A DNA stretch of 64,000 nucleotides from Diphasiastrum complanatum (taxonomy: Eukaryota; Streptophyta; Lycopodiopsida; Lycopodiales; Lycopodiaceae): the NCBI GenBank assembly GCA_029204225.1, contig CM055101.1, forward strand, positions 42,558,927-42,622,926. The letters run 5' to 3'. A model generated the notes under the pieces. The model was given only the letters and a program-made list of their open reading frames with translations, did not search any database and was not told where the DNA came from. Below are positions 1-13,284 of the stretch, one piece after another; the stretch's first letter is position 1; each line of letters opens with the position of its first letter. The translations under genes were made by a program, and so were the position numbers.

Positions 1-3000
1 ATTTGCCAACATTACATGCCGTTTTTCAGCAAAGTCTCTCAGCCAACACATCCAGTGATGTCCGTATTGCTGCCTTGCGTGCCACCACCAGTTTTGTGCA
101 AACGCTTGAATCTCAGCAGGAACGCGATGGTTTTCAGGATCTTTTGCCTGGAATGATGCAAACCCTATCATTAGCTTTGAATAATCACGAAGAAGCGACA
201 GCTCAGGAAGCTCTTGAGATGTTTATAGAGGTCGCAGGTTCGGAGCCACGTTTTCTCCGGCGACAACTTGTAGAAGTGGTTGGCCACATGTTGCAGATTG
301 CAGAAGCAGGAGAGCTGGAGGAAGGCACCCGCCACTTGGCGGTGGAATTTCTTCTTACTCTGGCGGAAGCAAGAGAACGTGCACCAGGAATGATGCGTAA
401 GTTGCCGCAGTTCATTGGCAGGCTATTTGCAACTCTTATGAAAATGCTTCTGGACATTGAGGATGAGGCTGCTTGGCACTCGGCAGAAGTTGAAGACGAA
501 GAAGCAGGTGAGAGCAGTAATTATGAAGTTGGCCAAGAATGCTTGGATCGACTTGCAATTTCACTAGGAGGAAAGACGATTCTCCCTGTTGCTTCCCAAC
601 TGCTACCTGCCTTTGTCACGGATCAAGATTGGAAGAAACGACATGCTGCCCTTATTACCCTCGCACAAATTGCAGAAGGATGTGCTAAGGTGATTGTAAA
701 GTATTGACTTGGAAAAGACATTGTTTACATTGCTTTGTGATTCCTGTTTTTCAAGACTAATTTCTTGAGAAGGTTTCAGGTCTGATGCATTGTGAAATCA
801 GTCATAGAAGGTGCACAAATCTGTACACAAAGTGAATTTAGATCCATATGTATCTTACACAAGGAGTGACTTGAGCAGGTGATGATAAAAAACCTAGAGC
901 CTGTCGTCTCAATGATTCTAAACTCATTTCAAGATCCCCATCCTCGAGTTCGCTGGGCAGCAATCAATGCTATTGGGCAACTCTCTACCGACTTGGGGCC
1001 AGATCTACAGCAACAATATCATCAACAAGTTTTGCCTGCTCTTGCACGAGCTATGGATGATTTCCAGAATCCTCGTGTGCAGGTAAAAACTTATATGTAG
1101 AGATATTCGTTTCCTTGGCAAGCACATGCCATTTTACAGGGTCAAGTTTGGGAGGGATGGTGTCGCTGGTGCGTGCCTGTACCAATCATCTATTTAGCCT
1201 GCAAAGCAATCAAGCTTTTTAGGTCATGTTTGAAAATTATCAAAAGCTATACTTTAAAGCTTTCTTGTGGACTCTGGAGTGTGCAAGGCACTGTCAGCTG
1301 GGAGATTCATCTAACAAAATCACGTTGTAGAATTGATGCAGCATTTTTCTCCCCCTGATAATTTTCTATCTTCAAGACGGTGCCACTGTTGTGGTTCATA
1401 TGACTGGTTGTTTGTTTAGAGCTCACTTTTTGTGATAAATGATTATCATAGGAGCACAACAACCAGTCATATGAACCACAAAAACAGTGGCAGATGTTTT
1501 TTTCTAACATGTCCTTTGTGCAGTCAAACTCTGGACTTGGAAAAGAACTTAGGAGAGTAAACAGGGTTTGAACCAGCTAATGTGCTTATTAGAGGGCTAG
1601 GGGTGGGGAATGTTCCATGGGCACTCTCACAATATAACATTGGAGAAAAATTGTATGGGCTTTTTTTTACCTGCCTTTAATGGAATTTTATGTGTGCAGG
1701 CTCATGCAGCAGCAGCAATATTGAACTTTAGCGAGAGCTGTACTCCGGAAATCTTGACTCCTTATTTAGATGGTATTATCAGTAAATTGCTTGTCCTCTT
1801 GCAGGTAATAATTCTCTTGGAGCCACTTCATTGTGTATTTTTTTCATGATGAAAACATTGCCAACCTTAATTGCTACGCAATTCATGGATTTGCAAAAGC
1901 TGTGCATGCCAAATTTTGATGATTTAACTGAAATTTTGAATTTTGATGATCCAACTTACTGTATTGACAGAATGGCAGAAAGATGGTACAAGAAGGTGCT
2001 CTGACAGCATTGGCTTCTGTAGCAGACTCTGCTCAGGTAACTGTTTTAGTTTTGTATTAGAGCAATGACAATTAAGCAGTTTCAAATCATTGCCAGTTTG
2101 GGGGATTTTGATGTACATGGTTAGTGTCTTCTTTATGCAGTCACATTTTCAGGCATATTACGATTCTGTGATGCCATACTTGAAGGCAATACTGACAAAT
2201 GCTACAGACAAGTCCAATCGAATGTTGAGGGCAAAATCCATGGAATGTATCAGCCTTGTTGGCATGGCTGTTGGGAAAGATAAATTCAGAGATGATGCAA
2301 AGCAGGTAAATGCTCCTTTTCCAAAGGAGTTCAAGCATAGTAATGTTTGTTTATTTCCAAATCTTAGGATGTATTTTTCCTTTTTATTTGTGTACTATAA
2401 TATACCGAATTGGATGTACAATATATTGAAATTGAACCTGAAACTACAAGAAACGCATATTATAAGTCCGATACCAATATATTTCAGTATATTATAGGTC
2501 CAATTCAGTATATTTTAGTACACAGATAAACCGGAGATGCATTTACTCTTATTCCTCTGTGTTTTCTCTTTCTACTGATACCCATGTTGAATGTATTTGC
2601 AAATTTTTTTTCTTGGCGATTTGCAAATCACGATTCTAGAATTGCTGCTGCAGCTATGATCCCTTACAATTGATAATGTTCATATTACTTTTAGTTTCCA
2701 GCATAGTTGTGTCGAACCGTGGTTCATTTTAAGAACCGTGGTTCGAATTGGCCTAGTTCAAACCATTTTTTTGGCATTTTCCAAAGGACTCGTGGGAGCT
2801 GGGCACGCACATTTTCCAGATCCAAAGAGCGCCTTGAGGGTTTTTTTGAGAGTTTTTGTAGGTTTGCTAATTTACTAACTAGCCATGTACGTTGTACATT
2901 GTAATGTGTATGGTGGGACATTAATGTTTTGAGTGATGAGTAACAATGATCAATCTTTTTAGTCATGCATGGAAGTTGGTAGCTACTAGCTAATGTCACT

Positions 3001-6000
3001 GTCAACTTATGATATCAGATAGATCATAGCTAAAACTACAAGCAACAGATGGATCAAAAACCCTAAACCACAGGTGACAGGTATTGTTAGGTAACAAGAC
3101 TCAGGAGTTGGAAGTTGGAAGTTCTGTGTCAGGATTCAAATTTTAGTATCGATCATAGATGCATGGGTGATTTTCGTTTACGATTTGACTTGCAATTCGA
3201 ATAGCGAGCCGATGCAGAGGATGCATGAGAGGAGGGTGGGGATGAGGCTGAGAGGGGATTGGATGATGATGAGGATGAGGCCTTGGATGACGAGATGGAA
3301 ATGGACATTGGAGATGATGTGGGGTGGGTAGATCCAGATGCCTGCATCACCTGTACGGAGAGGGGGGGGGGTAGGTGTAGGGGAACTTTCAGCAGAACAA
3401 AGGAGCAGGTGTGGTTGCCGTGGGTAGAACTTGCAACTCTAGGTTAAGACTTATTTCATTCAACAAGTGATTACGGTGTTGGCAGAAACTGTTTCATGTG
3501 CCTTGGACTACAGACTCATGCTTGAATCTTCAGTGTTCTACTCTTTAATGCTTCTTATCTTCTAAATTTATATGTGGATTCCTTGAGCAGATCAAGCACA
3601 ATCTGAGTTGAATTTGTGATGTGAATTTGTAAAACAAGATACTAGTCATGGATGACCAGAGACCATGTGATAAAGATTCACATATTATATTTCATGCATT
3701 CTCTGTCATGGCATTCAATAGTTTGCTAGCCATGTGGCATGACCGATCCTCAGCCACAAACTAATCAAAAAGTCAAGCCAAAAGATTGGACCACCAAAAC
3801 AAGTTCACCTGAGATAAGTTTCTGAATTCAAGAAAACTCAGATTCCACATGTTTAGCATCATAAGATTAGAAAGAGAAACCCTACGGAGGAAAGAGCAAG
3901 AAAGTAAACTTTTCATAGAATATTTGTATGATAAGAGTTGAAGGAGCTTGGATAGATCATAGAAATATCTAGGGCACATGTTATTTTGAATAGAATGATT
4001 ATATTGTATCTACTTGGATTGAATCTAGGGAATCATAAGTGAATGAAAGATGTTGAAGAAAAGCTGGATTTCTTTGTTATAGTCTATCGTGGATTATGAG
4101 ACTTGAATGGAGAAGGTTGGCTCAGCAAAGGATTTGCATCAAGATTCCTATAGGGGTTTGCTAGTCTTCATCATGGCCATCTGCCCTTCGCCTCCAGCAC
4201 AGTGACTGGCACTTCCTCTCGAGTGCTGATGAGATGAGTTTTGGTCCACACTATGCATGATGAAGTTTATGATTCAAGACTTCATGGGACTTCATAAAGG
4301 TGTAAACTCATGTCTCGTGTGTTATGTCAGTTACTATCCTAGACATGACATCTATATATTGAAATTTAGCATGTGTCTCTTTATACAAATTCTAACATAA
4401 CATGGACACGCTTCCAATGTCGTTATGCCCACCTTCTGTTGAGCACCGATTATGCAATATGATGGCTTAGCAATAAAGTCTATGCTATGCACAATCAATT
4501 TGAGATCCAAGCCTTTGTGCATTGATTCAATTGAGTGTTGGGTTCCAGTTTGCTATGTTCATGATTTTCCTTGGTCTTACATTGATGCATACTATTTAAG
4601 ATTTGAAATTTTTGAATAGATTTCTCATTGTCATTACACTGCATTGAATATAGCCACTTTTCTATCTGATTTTATTATTATGCACTTCTGGGACATGTTT
4701 TGCATCATGAGAATGAGATGTACTGCTTTGTCTCCTTTTTCATGAATATTTGTGCGAAGGAATCTTCTTCACCATAAAAGTAGTGGCTAATGAGTTAGGC
4801 TTTAGTGCACATAAAATTTCTGGCAGCCATGGGTAAGTGGCACAGCTTGGTACTTGCATATAGAGTTTATGTCAAAGGTTTTTCAATTAATTTTCATAAT
4901 GTGCTGATATGGCTGACTACTCAGGTTATGGAGGTATTGATGAATCTTCAAGGATCTCAAATGGAAGATGATGACCCTACAATTGGCTATATGTTGCAGG
5001 TCTACTTTGCTTTATTTGATTGACCTGATATTTGTTGCAATTGTAAATGTCCTCGGAAAAGAGGTCCTTCTAACTACAAGTCGTATGGTAACCTGGAATT
5101 CGTTGCAATGTGATTATTGTTTTTATTGTGAGTTGCAGAAAGGTTTTGGTTTTGCATATGATACTCTTACGCCTTTTCTTAAAGAGCTCTGCATTTTAAA
5201 CCTCCTGGACTAATCCTTAAGATCTATCTTACTACAGGCTTGGGCAAGGTTGTGCAAGTGCTTAGGACAAGAATTTTTACCGTACATGGGAGTGGTGATG
5301 CCCCCACTGCTCCGTTCTGCCCAGTTGAAACCCGATGTTACAATTACGGATGCCGATTCAGAGGATGAAGATGAAGACGATGATGATAGGTAGACTGTGC
5401 TGAAAAATTCATGTCTAGATGCCTGTGTACCTTTCCCGGTAACCTTTATCAAATTTCCACTCGTAGGCTTATAGTTTCTAGGAGATTCGAATCGAGATTC
5501 AAGTTGACACGAATCAATTAGAAATATTCTCCGAAAGTTTGATTGAGCTCTTGTTAAATGATTTGAAAAAACCTTAATAACTTTTCAAAGTCTTGTAAAA
5601 TTGTGGAAAGGCGGGGAAATCTCGAAAGTTTGGAAAATTCCACATTAAAATTGAGGATTCTATCCACAATTGATTTGAATGGACATTGGATTCACAAGCC
5701 AATGATTTTGTGCGAAGTATTCTCAGGCTAATTGTATAAATAAATAATCAGCATTATACTGTGGTGACAGTGGTCATAATCTCTCAATATTCTATCTTGA
5801 ATTGTATATAGCCTTATGTAGATTTTTCTGTCGTTGGCTTTCTGTTGAATCATAGTAAGCCTTATGACGACTTTTCTCATCCAGTGTGGAAACAATCACA
5901 ATTGGTGACAAGAAGATCGGAATCAAGACAAGTGTTTTAGAAGAGAAGGCAACAGCATGCAATATGCTTTGTTGTTATGCTGATGAACTCAAAGAAGGCT

Positions 6001-9000
6001 TTTTTCCATGGATTGATCAGGTAAATTGTGAACTTCAGTGTACATAACACATGTTCGGTACTTTTTAGTTACATAATCTGGGTAGGCTGGTATATTGTGA
6101 GTTAGTTGTTTCTGTTTGGTTGTTTTGGGCATTGGAGATGATGGAGCTTGAAGTTTTCAGACTTGATTTCTTAATCAGTGAAGTAGGCCTAGTGCTTGAC
6201 ATCCTCAATCACATTGTTTGATGGCAGGTTGCGCCTATTCTTGTACCTCTCTTAAAGTTCTACTTTCACGAGGAAGTTCGTAAAGCTGCTGTATCAGGTA
6301 TATGCTTCATTCTGTCAGCATGAATTGTATGGAGAATTATCTGACGAATTTTCAGTAAGCAACTATCTAGTGATTTGGGTAATCATGATTATGATGTATT
6401 GGGCTATCTGTCTGGAGCAGTCCTTGGGGAACTCTATGATACATACAATAAGGTTTTTGGAAATATAAATTGTGAACCTTCTTCGCCTACCATCTTACAT
6501 ATTTCTAGATTATTGTTTGAAAGTCTGTCAAGTTATAAAAGGTTTGCAATGTGATTTGAATGTTTACAATACTTGGGAAAAGGTCTGAGATTTAGGTTTT
6601 GTGTAACCTTGATTTTATTATTGATAATAATCAAAGTTATTATCATTTCAGTATTGATACTTTTAGGATTCATGCATCAAATTTGACTATATGATGAGCA
6701 GAGAGGATGTTTGATGTGTTGTAGGCTACATGTTTGTTCTTGTATTTCATACTCAACTATTATTTATAAATTTGTTTATCAGGTTCATTTTTAGGAAAAT
6801 CATAAGCTTATCCCTATAGCATCAGTGTTCCTACTCTGGTTCTCAACAAGTTTTGGTGAAAGCCTGGAAAACAGTAATGTGAGGCTTTTTTTAAGTAGCA
6901 ATTTTTACACTGATAGAACTTCGTTAATGATGAATTTCATATATCTTATTCTGACAGCCATGCCGGACTTGTTGAGGTCCAGTAAGTTAGCTGTGGAGAA
7001 GGGACAGGCCCATGGACGTGATGAGTCTTATATCAAGCAACTTTCAGATTACATCATTCCTCCCCTAGTCGAAGCACTCCATAAGGTTTGGCAAACCGAC
7101 ATAGCTGAAAAATAGCTCGATATTGCAGGTTCTGTGATATTTTTATGACTAAAGTTTCGTCAAACTTTTTGGCTGCGAATTGTTGGGGTCCACAGTCTGT
7201 AATAGTTCTACTTCTTTGCCTTTGTAATTTTAAGCCTAATATTGTCTTTTATAATTGTGGACCTTGCAGGAACCGGAGACAGAGATTTGTGCAAGCATGC
7301 TGGACTCTTTAAATGAATGCATTCAGGTAGCCTGAAATTTGAGAACTCTACCACCTTTGAAATAAAGGTTGTTAATTGGTGTAGAAGTTTGTCAGATTTG
7401 AATAGTTGTAGCGAATCACAATTTGTGGTCGTGAATCGTGAATATTTTTTATTTAATTTTACTCCCTTCAATGTTTTCGCAACCAATTGGAGTTTTATCA
7501 AGTGTAGAATGCAGCCATCTCTGTCCCTTTGGAGCAATTAAAGGTACCTTGATATGGTTTAATATGGCTGGCTGTGGTTCAGTAGGATTGTTATGGTTCA
7601 GGAGGGTTTGATATGTTTCAGTAAGGTTCATCGTGGTTTAGTAAGGTTCAGTGTGTATGGTTCAGAACGCATTTGGTTGTGATGTTAGTTGGGTGATGAC
7701 TTTTCTATTCAGGTTTACGCAAGCTGATGCCAGTGGGGTCAAGTTTATGCAGTTCATTGCTCACTTAACTGCCTAGAATTGGACCTGAAACTACTGGAAA
7801 CCCATTTAATTTTAATCCTCTATTTTTTTCTCTTTCTACTGATACCCATATTGCATGTATTTATTAATTTTTTTTCTTCACCTTTTTTTGGCCGATGATT
7901 TGAGAACCGTGATTCGGATCATGATCCGATTCGCGAATCGCAAATTGCCCTTGCAACTGAAACATAGCCTGGTTATTATTCAAAGTAGCTAAACTACTGT
8001 TTTTTGCTGTTAGAAGCAAGCCATACTTCTCAATGAGATATTAATAAGTAAGTTTGTAGCTGTAGGACTTAATTGGTGTTTTTCTTTCACTGTCTTTAAA
8101 ATCCATGTAACCAGTTTGTCAGTGATACTCTTTTTCTCAGGTCATTCCTGTGAGATACGATCCTTCCAAATTAAGTGCTGCAATGCCATACCTTACCGTG
8201 AACTGGAGCTTGCACATGTTTTCAACCGCAGACTTTATCTATCACAACTGTGCATTGACACTCACATGTTTTTTCCGTGATGCCGATATATGTCTAGGTT
8301 TTGAATGGTTCTGTTAAATCACACTCCCTTTCTTTGGATCATAAAAACCATGTAGTTAATCCGAATTATCATGAAGAATGGCATAGAGGGAGATATTTTA
8401 CCTCAACCGTGTAGTTCTTATGTGGAAGTGGACAATTGTCTACAGAATGTAGTTGATGATATACATAATATGCCCATACGAATGTGGTAGAATCAAATGG
8501 TTAAAATTTAGATGTGCGATTTTTTGAAATGCCCAAATTTTCAAATTTTTGAATTTTCTAGAAACCATTTGATTGTACTATTGCAAAATCTGGCCCAGGG
8601 TAGAATGACATATGGTACAATCATAAGTGAATTCACAGGCGTGCTCCCAAAATAAGCTTCTCATAGTTTACTATGACAAAGGGCATTGGACCATGAATAT
8701 CAAGAATGAGGAAGACATGAAGACGAGGTTGCCATACATTTAGAGCAGTGCATCAAAATAAGACACATTTGACCTAGTAGATCACCTTGGGGCATATTGA
8801 TCGTCTTGGTAAGTAAGAAGGATGGAGTACGTGTGTGTCTGTAGATTAAATAAGGTTCTAAGTAAGTTGACTATACAAAGTGAATATTCATCAATTGGAA
8901 CAAAGGCATCGTAGATTATCTGAGTTGAGTGAATTAATCCACGAAGATCTTAGGACAAGACATCAACAGATTTGAATTCGTGCTGAAGATATTCCCAGAA

Positions 9001-12000
9001 CTTGCTTTTGTACTATGTACGTATGGCCATTACAAAATTCTAATCGTGCTGATAGGGTTAACTAAAGCTAATTATGGAAATCATTTCTAGGATTTATGGT
9101 CTTCTAAAAAATTTAGTGGCTGAGTATTTGATGCTAGCATTCATCATCTACCCTAGACTCGGTACATCGTTCTTGGACATCTTTATGACAGTGAATGTGG
9201 ACTTCTGTCTATGCATGTGACCTCCACCCACTCTTGGGCACCGATGAAGCGAGTAGGAATGTCGTAATATTTGGTCTGGGTAAATTCTGTCAGATCAAAA
9301 GTTGCATGTCTCTTTCGCTGTGTTTGGTACTATCGTGGACACCAAAATGATACTTATATCTTGCCGTACTAGTGGATGTCATGATTCTCTTATTTGTAGG
9401 AACCTAGGCACATACAAGATGTATGATCTATTACGAAGATGTTTTTACAGGTAAAATATTCAAAGACTTCCTGTTACTCCTCTCTGCAGGGAAGTAATGG
9501 TTATTTTTTGATATGGATGAATATGATCATTTAGCTGGATGAAATGATGTTGAACAGGCCCTCTTCCCTGCAACAGCACAAAGAAAACATTTAATCTCTT
9601 CTATCTTTCTGGTACATCATATTACAAATACTGAAGGTTCATGTTTGTTCTCTAGACGTCACAATTGTATTCGTATATTGGATCTGAGAATTACCATGTC
9701 CTAAAGAATCTCCTTTGTCTCTGTTTGCTTTGCCATTGACAAGAAAAAAGGTTTATGCTGTAATGGACATGATTGTGTGTTGAGTGAGTTTGATTTACCT
9801 GCTGGATAATGGTAGTATATTTTGTACACATCTCTCACCATCTCTCAGTTTCTGGTATCAATCTTTGAAATTTTCATTCCAGTAAGGCTGAATATTAATC
9901 CTTCTATGTTCTTTTGCTGCTATTTGAAGTGCATAGTGCTGTATTCTAATTTATTATTTACAAAAATGTTGTTTTTTTTTTTCCAGATAGTTGGTACCTT
10001 ACTGGACTCTGGGCAGATCAAATCCATTGTAGATGAGTTCAAGCAAGTGCTAACAGCTAGTAGTACCAGAAGAAGAGAAAGATCAGAAAGAACAAAGACT
10101 GAAGATTTTGACGTGGAAGAAAGTGAACTTCTGGAGGAGGAGAATGAACAAGAGGAGGAAGTTTTTGACCAAGTAATAATATTTGAGTATTTGCTCGCTC
10201 ATCTCATGCTTAAAAATTTCCATCAAATGAGTAGCATATGTTGGGAAATAGCTTCTTTAGTCATTTTATCTTTACTCTCTATGCAAATTTATGAGGTCGA
10301 CTTGGGATATGTGAAATTTCAAAACATCAAAACATGTGGTCTACCAAATAATGGCTGCTTGTTTGCTGGTGTTGTATGTCATGATGGTTGTACACAGGTT
10401 GGAGAATGCATTGGTACTTTGATCAAGACCTATAAGGCTGCTTTTTTGCCATACTTTGATGAGCTGATGTCCTTCATTACTCCCAGCTTGGTAATTTTTG
10501 TGCCCTTTCTTTTCTAAAGGCTAAGGTCTATGGAGCATCAAGAGTCTGAAAGTCTCTTTATATTTTTGTAATTTTTAGGTTTGAACAAATTCCAGAATAT
10601 TCAGTGGTTAGAGATCAAACGACTATACCATTAGATTGTGCAGAAATCTTCAGCATTGCTGAAAGGAGCAGAGTACCACCTGATCGAGTAGAAAATCTAA
10701 ATAGTTTTGCAATATTCATGTTAGTCAGTGTGTGGCTAAGTAGTACGGTTCTATGTTTATGTAGCAGCAATAGTGGCGCTCAGACCTAAGCTAAAAGAGC
10801 ATAAGATAAATCCTAGCAAACTGTAAGCGAGAGTCGGACATTCTCAAGCTTTAGGATACATTTTCTTGGGCCATGCAAACAAAGACGATGTCCCAAGGTG
10901 GTGATCTCCCCTTTCTTGCATGATTCTGGTTGATAGAAGGGAGCTTCAATAGAAGGGAGTCAATGTGCAAATGCTGGGTACCGAAGTGCCATTTTTTTCA
11001 TTGCTTTGTCCATTTTGTGTTACGGCTAGCTCATATTAGTTCTTGAAAGTTTTTTTGTTGTTGACAAACTAAGCTGGTTTGCTTTCTCCTCTCTATGTCA
11101 TAAATCAGAACTTGAACTTTTTTGCATATTGAGTTTCTTCCTATCTGGAAAAGTATCAAGTACATGGTGGTTTTCATTGTTGAATCCAATTCAGCACTCT
11201 CTTTGGGTTGAAGGTCAATCTAATTTGGACGTTTACTTGGTCAAAATCCATACATAACCTCTCACAGGTGTTACCGAGTAAACCTAATTTGGTGAATGGA
11301 TGATTAAATGTTTTTATTTCATTTGTGTTAGGGTTTTGGATACAATAGTGGTTCTTATTGAAGAATTTGAGGTACAGTGTGGTGGTGTGTTGGTTTATAA
11401 CTAATCTGTTAACTATATAATCTAGTCAGAACATCGATCCATAATCTGCTAGAATATTGTCTCTACCTTGCTATCTGCTTGCTGACTGCTGTTAATAGCG
11501 AGCATATGTTACTTTCCTTGCATAACAGCAAGATCATTTCTTGCCATGCAGGGGAAATCTCATAATGCTATCTCTATCTGGTATCAGTTTGAACTTTGCT
11601 TGCTTCCGTTGATAACCAGCATATCTTGCTTGCATTTCTTAATACCATGAGCCTTTTTTCCACGCAGGGAAAAGAGCGAACAGCTGAAGAAAGAAGAATT
11701 GCTATTTGCATATTTGATGATGTGGCAGAGCAATGTGGTGAAGCTGCTATTAAGTATGTACAGTATATATGCATAACAAATTCCTAATGTGTCATTTTGG
11801 CTGAGATCTCCTTGTTTTGCACCATCTGATCATGACCTACTATTTCTGGTATTATTCTTGGACAGATATTATGATACTTTCTTGCCATTCCTGTTGGAGT
11901 TCTGTAGGGATCCCAATCCTGATGTCCGCCAGGTAAGTCTTGCAGCAAGGCATTAAATGTTTTTGTTGATTTTTAGGAAACTTGTGTTGAGCCTTAACGT

Positions 12001-13284
12001 GTGTCATTGTGTGTCACTGGACCTATGAAGAGTTGGTCTTAAGATAAAGCATTATACTTGAAAAAGTACATCTATTTCAATATTGCAGACTGTGGTTGGT
12101 TATTATCTTGCAGGCAGCAGTCTATGGTATTGGCGTCTGTGCTCAATTTGGTGGCTCCAAATTTGTTCCAGTTGTTAGAGGTAAAGCCAATCTTGCACTG
12201 GTTGTCTTTGGCAAACACTGCTTGTGGCATTTCTCTGCAGATTATCAACATGTCCACTGCTGTTCTTGTTAATGCAGAAGCACTGGCAAGACTTAATGAG
12301 GTCATTAGCCAACCTTCTTCTCGTGATGCCGACAATGTAATGGCGACCGACAATGCGGTATCTGCATTGGGAAAGATTTGTCAATTCCAAAGAGAGTGCA
12401 TTGATGTTGCACAGGTTTGCTAGCTGCATTTCAAGCTTTGTGTGCAGATATTGGAAAGATAAATAAAGTACTAAGAAGTTAGTTGGTAACATAATGGTTT
12501 TCATTAGCTTAACTGAATTAAAGATGGTTCTGAGCAGTTCTTTTCTTTAAATATGCTCCGATAGGAATTATATATTGTTGCTTCTCTCCTTTTGTGCAAT
12601 GTTATCTACAGGTACTACCAGCTTGGTTGAGTTTCTTACCTGTGAAGGGGGACCTTGTTGAGGCAAAACTTGTACATGAGCAGCTCTGTGTCATGGTGGA
12701 AAGGTGTGTTTTCAATTTCATCATAGCAAGGTTATGCTCTATTTCCTGTTCCGCATTTTGGATGGATCTAGTAATTGACCTTAAGTTTGATGATTTTTTC
12801 ATATTATTAACTGCAGATCTGATCCTTATCTTCTTGGTCTAAACTATCAGTTTTTACCAAAAGTGATTTCAGTCTTTGCAGAGGTACGTTTTCAAGTTTG
12901 ATTGTGAGTCTCTTAGATTCAGAAAGAAGTATTTCTCCTGGGATTGGTTGATACCATAAGTAAACAGAATTTGTACATAGTGTTTGAGTCATGTACTAAC
13001 GATGTCGTTATCAAAAGTCTTGGGTCAATTCTTCTCAGTAAATGACCTTAAACACTAGTCTGAGCTGTCAATATGGTGCTATTCGTGAGTTTCAAATACA
13101 GGTGCTGGCTGGTGGCACAGAATTAGTAACAGAACAAACTGCCAATCGGATTGTAAATTTGTTGAGACACTTACAGCAGACCATGCCACCTGCTGCACTA
13201 TCATCAACATGGGCTTCATTGGAGCCTCAACAACAGGCAACTTTGCAGTCAGTTTTGTCGTCACATGTCCCTTCTCAATCATGA
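1..13284 (+). CDS. KETCH1: Importin-5 / karyopherin beta-3 (KETCH1/IMB3-type), 5' end outside window
   Basis: Nuclear import receptor of the importin-beta superfamily, a HEAT-repeat solenoid that carries cargo through the nuclear pore; the Arabidopsis homologue imports HYL1 and ribosomal proteins. Twenty exons read in one frame: 1-689, 879-1082, 1700-1804, 1971-2036, 2141-2305, 4925-4999, 5238-5389, 5885-6020, 6228-6297, 6958-7085, 7270-7326, 9987-10172, 10398-10490, 11668-11753, 11866-11932, 12114-12180, 12278-12414, 12612-12703, 12817-12883, 13102-13284 (TGA). All introns are GT-AG and all phases match. About 940 residues are present; the plant protein is about 1,116, so roughly 180 N-terminal residues lie upstream. 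Recognisable blocks include [66 protein letters not shown] and [16 protein letters not shown]. Two acidic loops lie at the exon 7/8 junction and in exon 12. The tail runs about six residues past the Arabidopsis end. No frameshift or stop is seen, so it is likely functional. Confidence 0.96.
1381..1491. repeat. Inverted repeat (hairpin) in importin intron 2
   Basis: Arms of about 31 bp (1381-1411 and 1459-1491) are near-perfect reverse complements around a ~47-bp spacer. The right arm has two extra bases in an A-run. Each arm contains the core CATATGA next to GGTTGT or its complement. It could be a decayed MITE or a transcript hairpin; no flanking target duplication was recognised. Confidence 0.8.
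2400..3360. repeat. Degenerate repeat / possible hAT-like remnant in intron 5
   Basis: This part of the 2,619-bp intron shares blocks with intron 11: 2430-2460 resembles 7775-7808, and the stretch around TCTTTCTACTGATACCCAT recurs near 2570 and 7830. It also holds repeated GAACCGTGGTTC words (about 2715-2745) and a short acidic open stretch (3259-3350, [16 protein letters not shown]...). Motifs built on AATCG and AACCGTG together with an acidic C-terminal tail recall Ac-type hAT debris, but no transposase domain is visible. Assignment to hAT is a weak inference; the repeat itself is seen directly. Confidence 0.4.
7370..7960. repeat. Second copy of the intronic repeat, with a short minisatellite, in intron 11
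   Basis: Starts with GCGAATCACAATTTG-type sequence near 7410 and ends with an AATCG-rich block near 7915-7950, with a block shared with intron 5 at 7775-7870. Between them, 7550-7670 holds about six imperfect units around GGTTCAGTAAGG. The intron is spliced out of the importin transcript. Confidence 0.5.
8770..9085 (+). pseudogene. Ty3/gypsy reverse transcriptase remnant inside intron 11
   Basis: A conceptual frame near 8785-8835 gives [20 protein letters not shown], the expected start of a gypsy RT core (SPWGxPVxxVxKKDG). Further on, 8960-9030 gives a recognisable IRAEDIPRT...YGHYE-type stretch (here [13 protein letters not shown]). Stops and frame changes are numerous, so this is a dead fragment in the sense orientation of the importin gene. 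No LTR was recognised nearby. Confidence 0.7.

Noticed and set aside
3259-3447. Acidic ORF in importin intron 5
   Set aside because: Short, low complexity, inside an intron with intact splice sites; listed only as part of a repeat remnant.
7208-7631. Overlapping ORFs around importin exon 11
   Set aside because: They cross exon 11 in wrong frames or lie in intron sequence.
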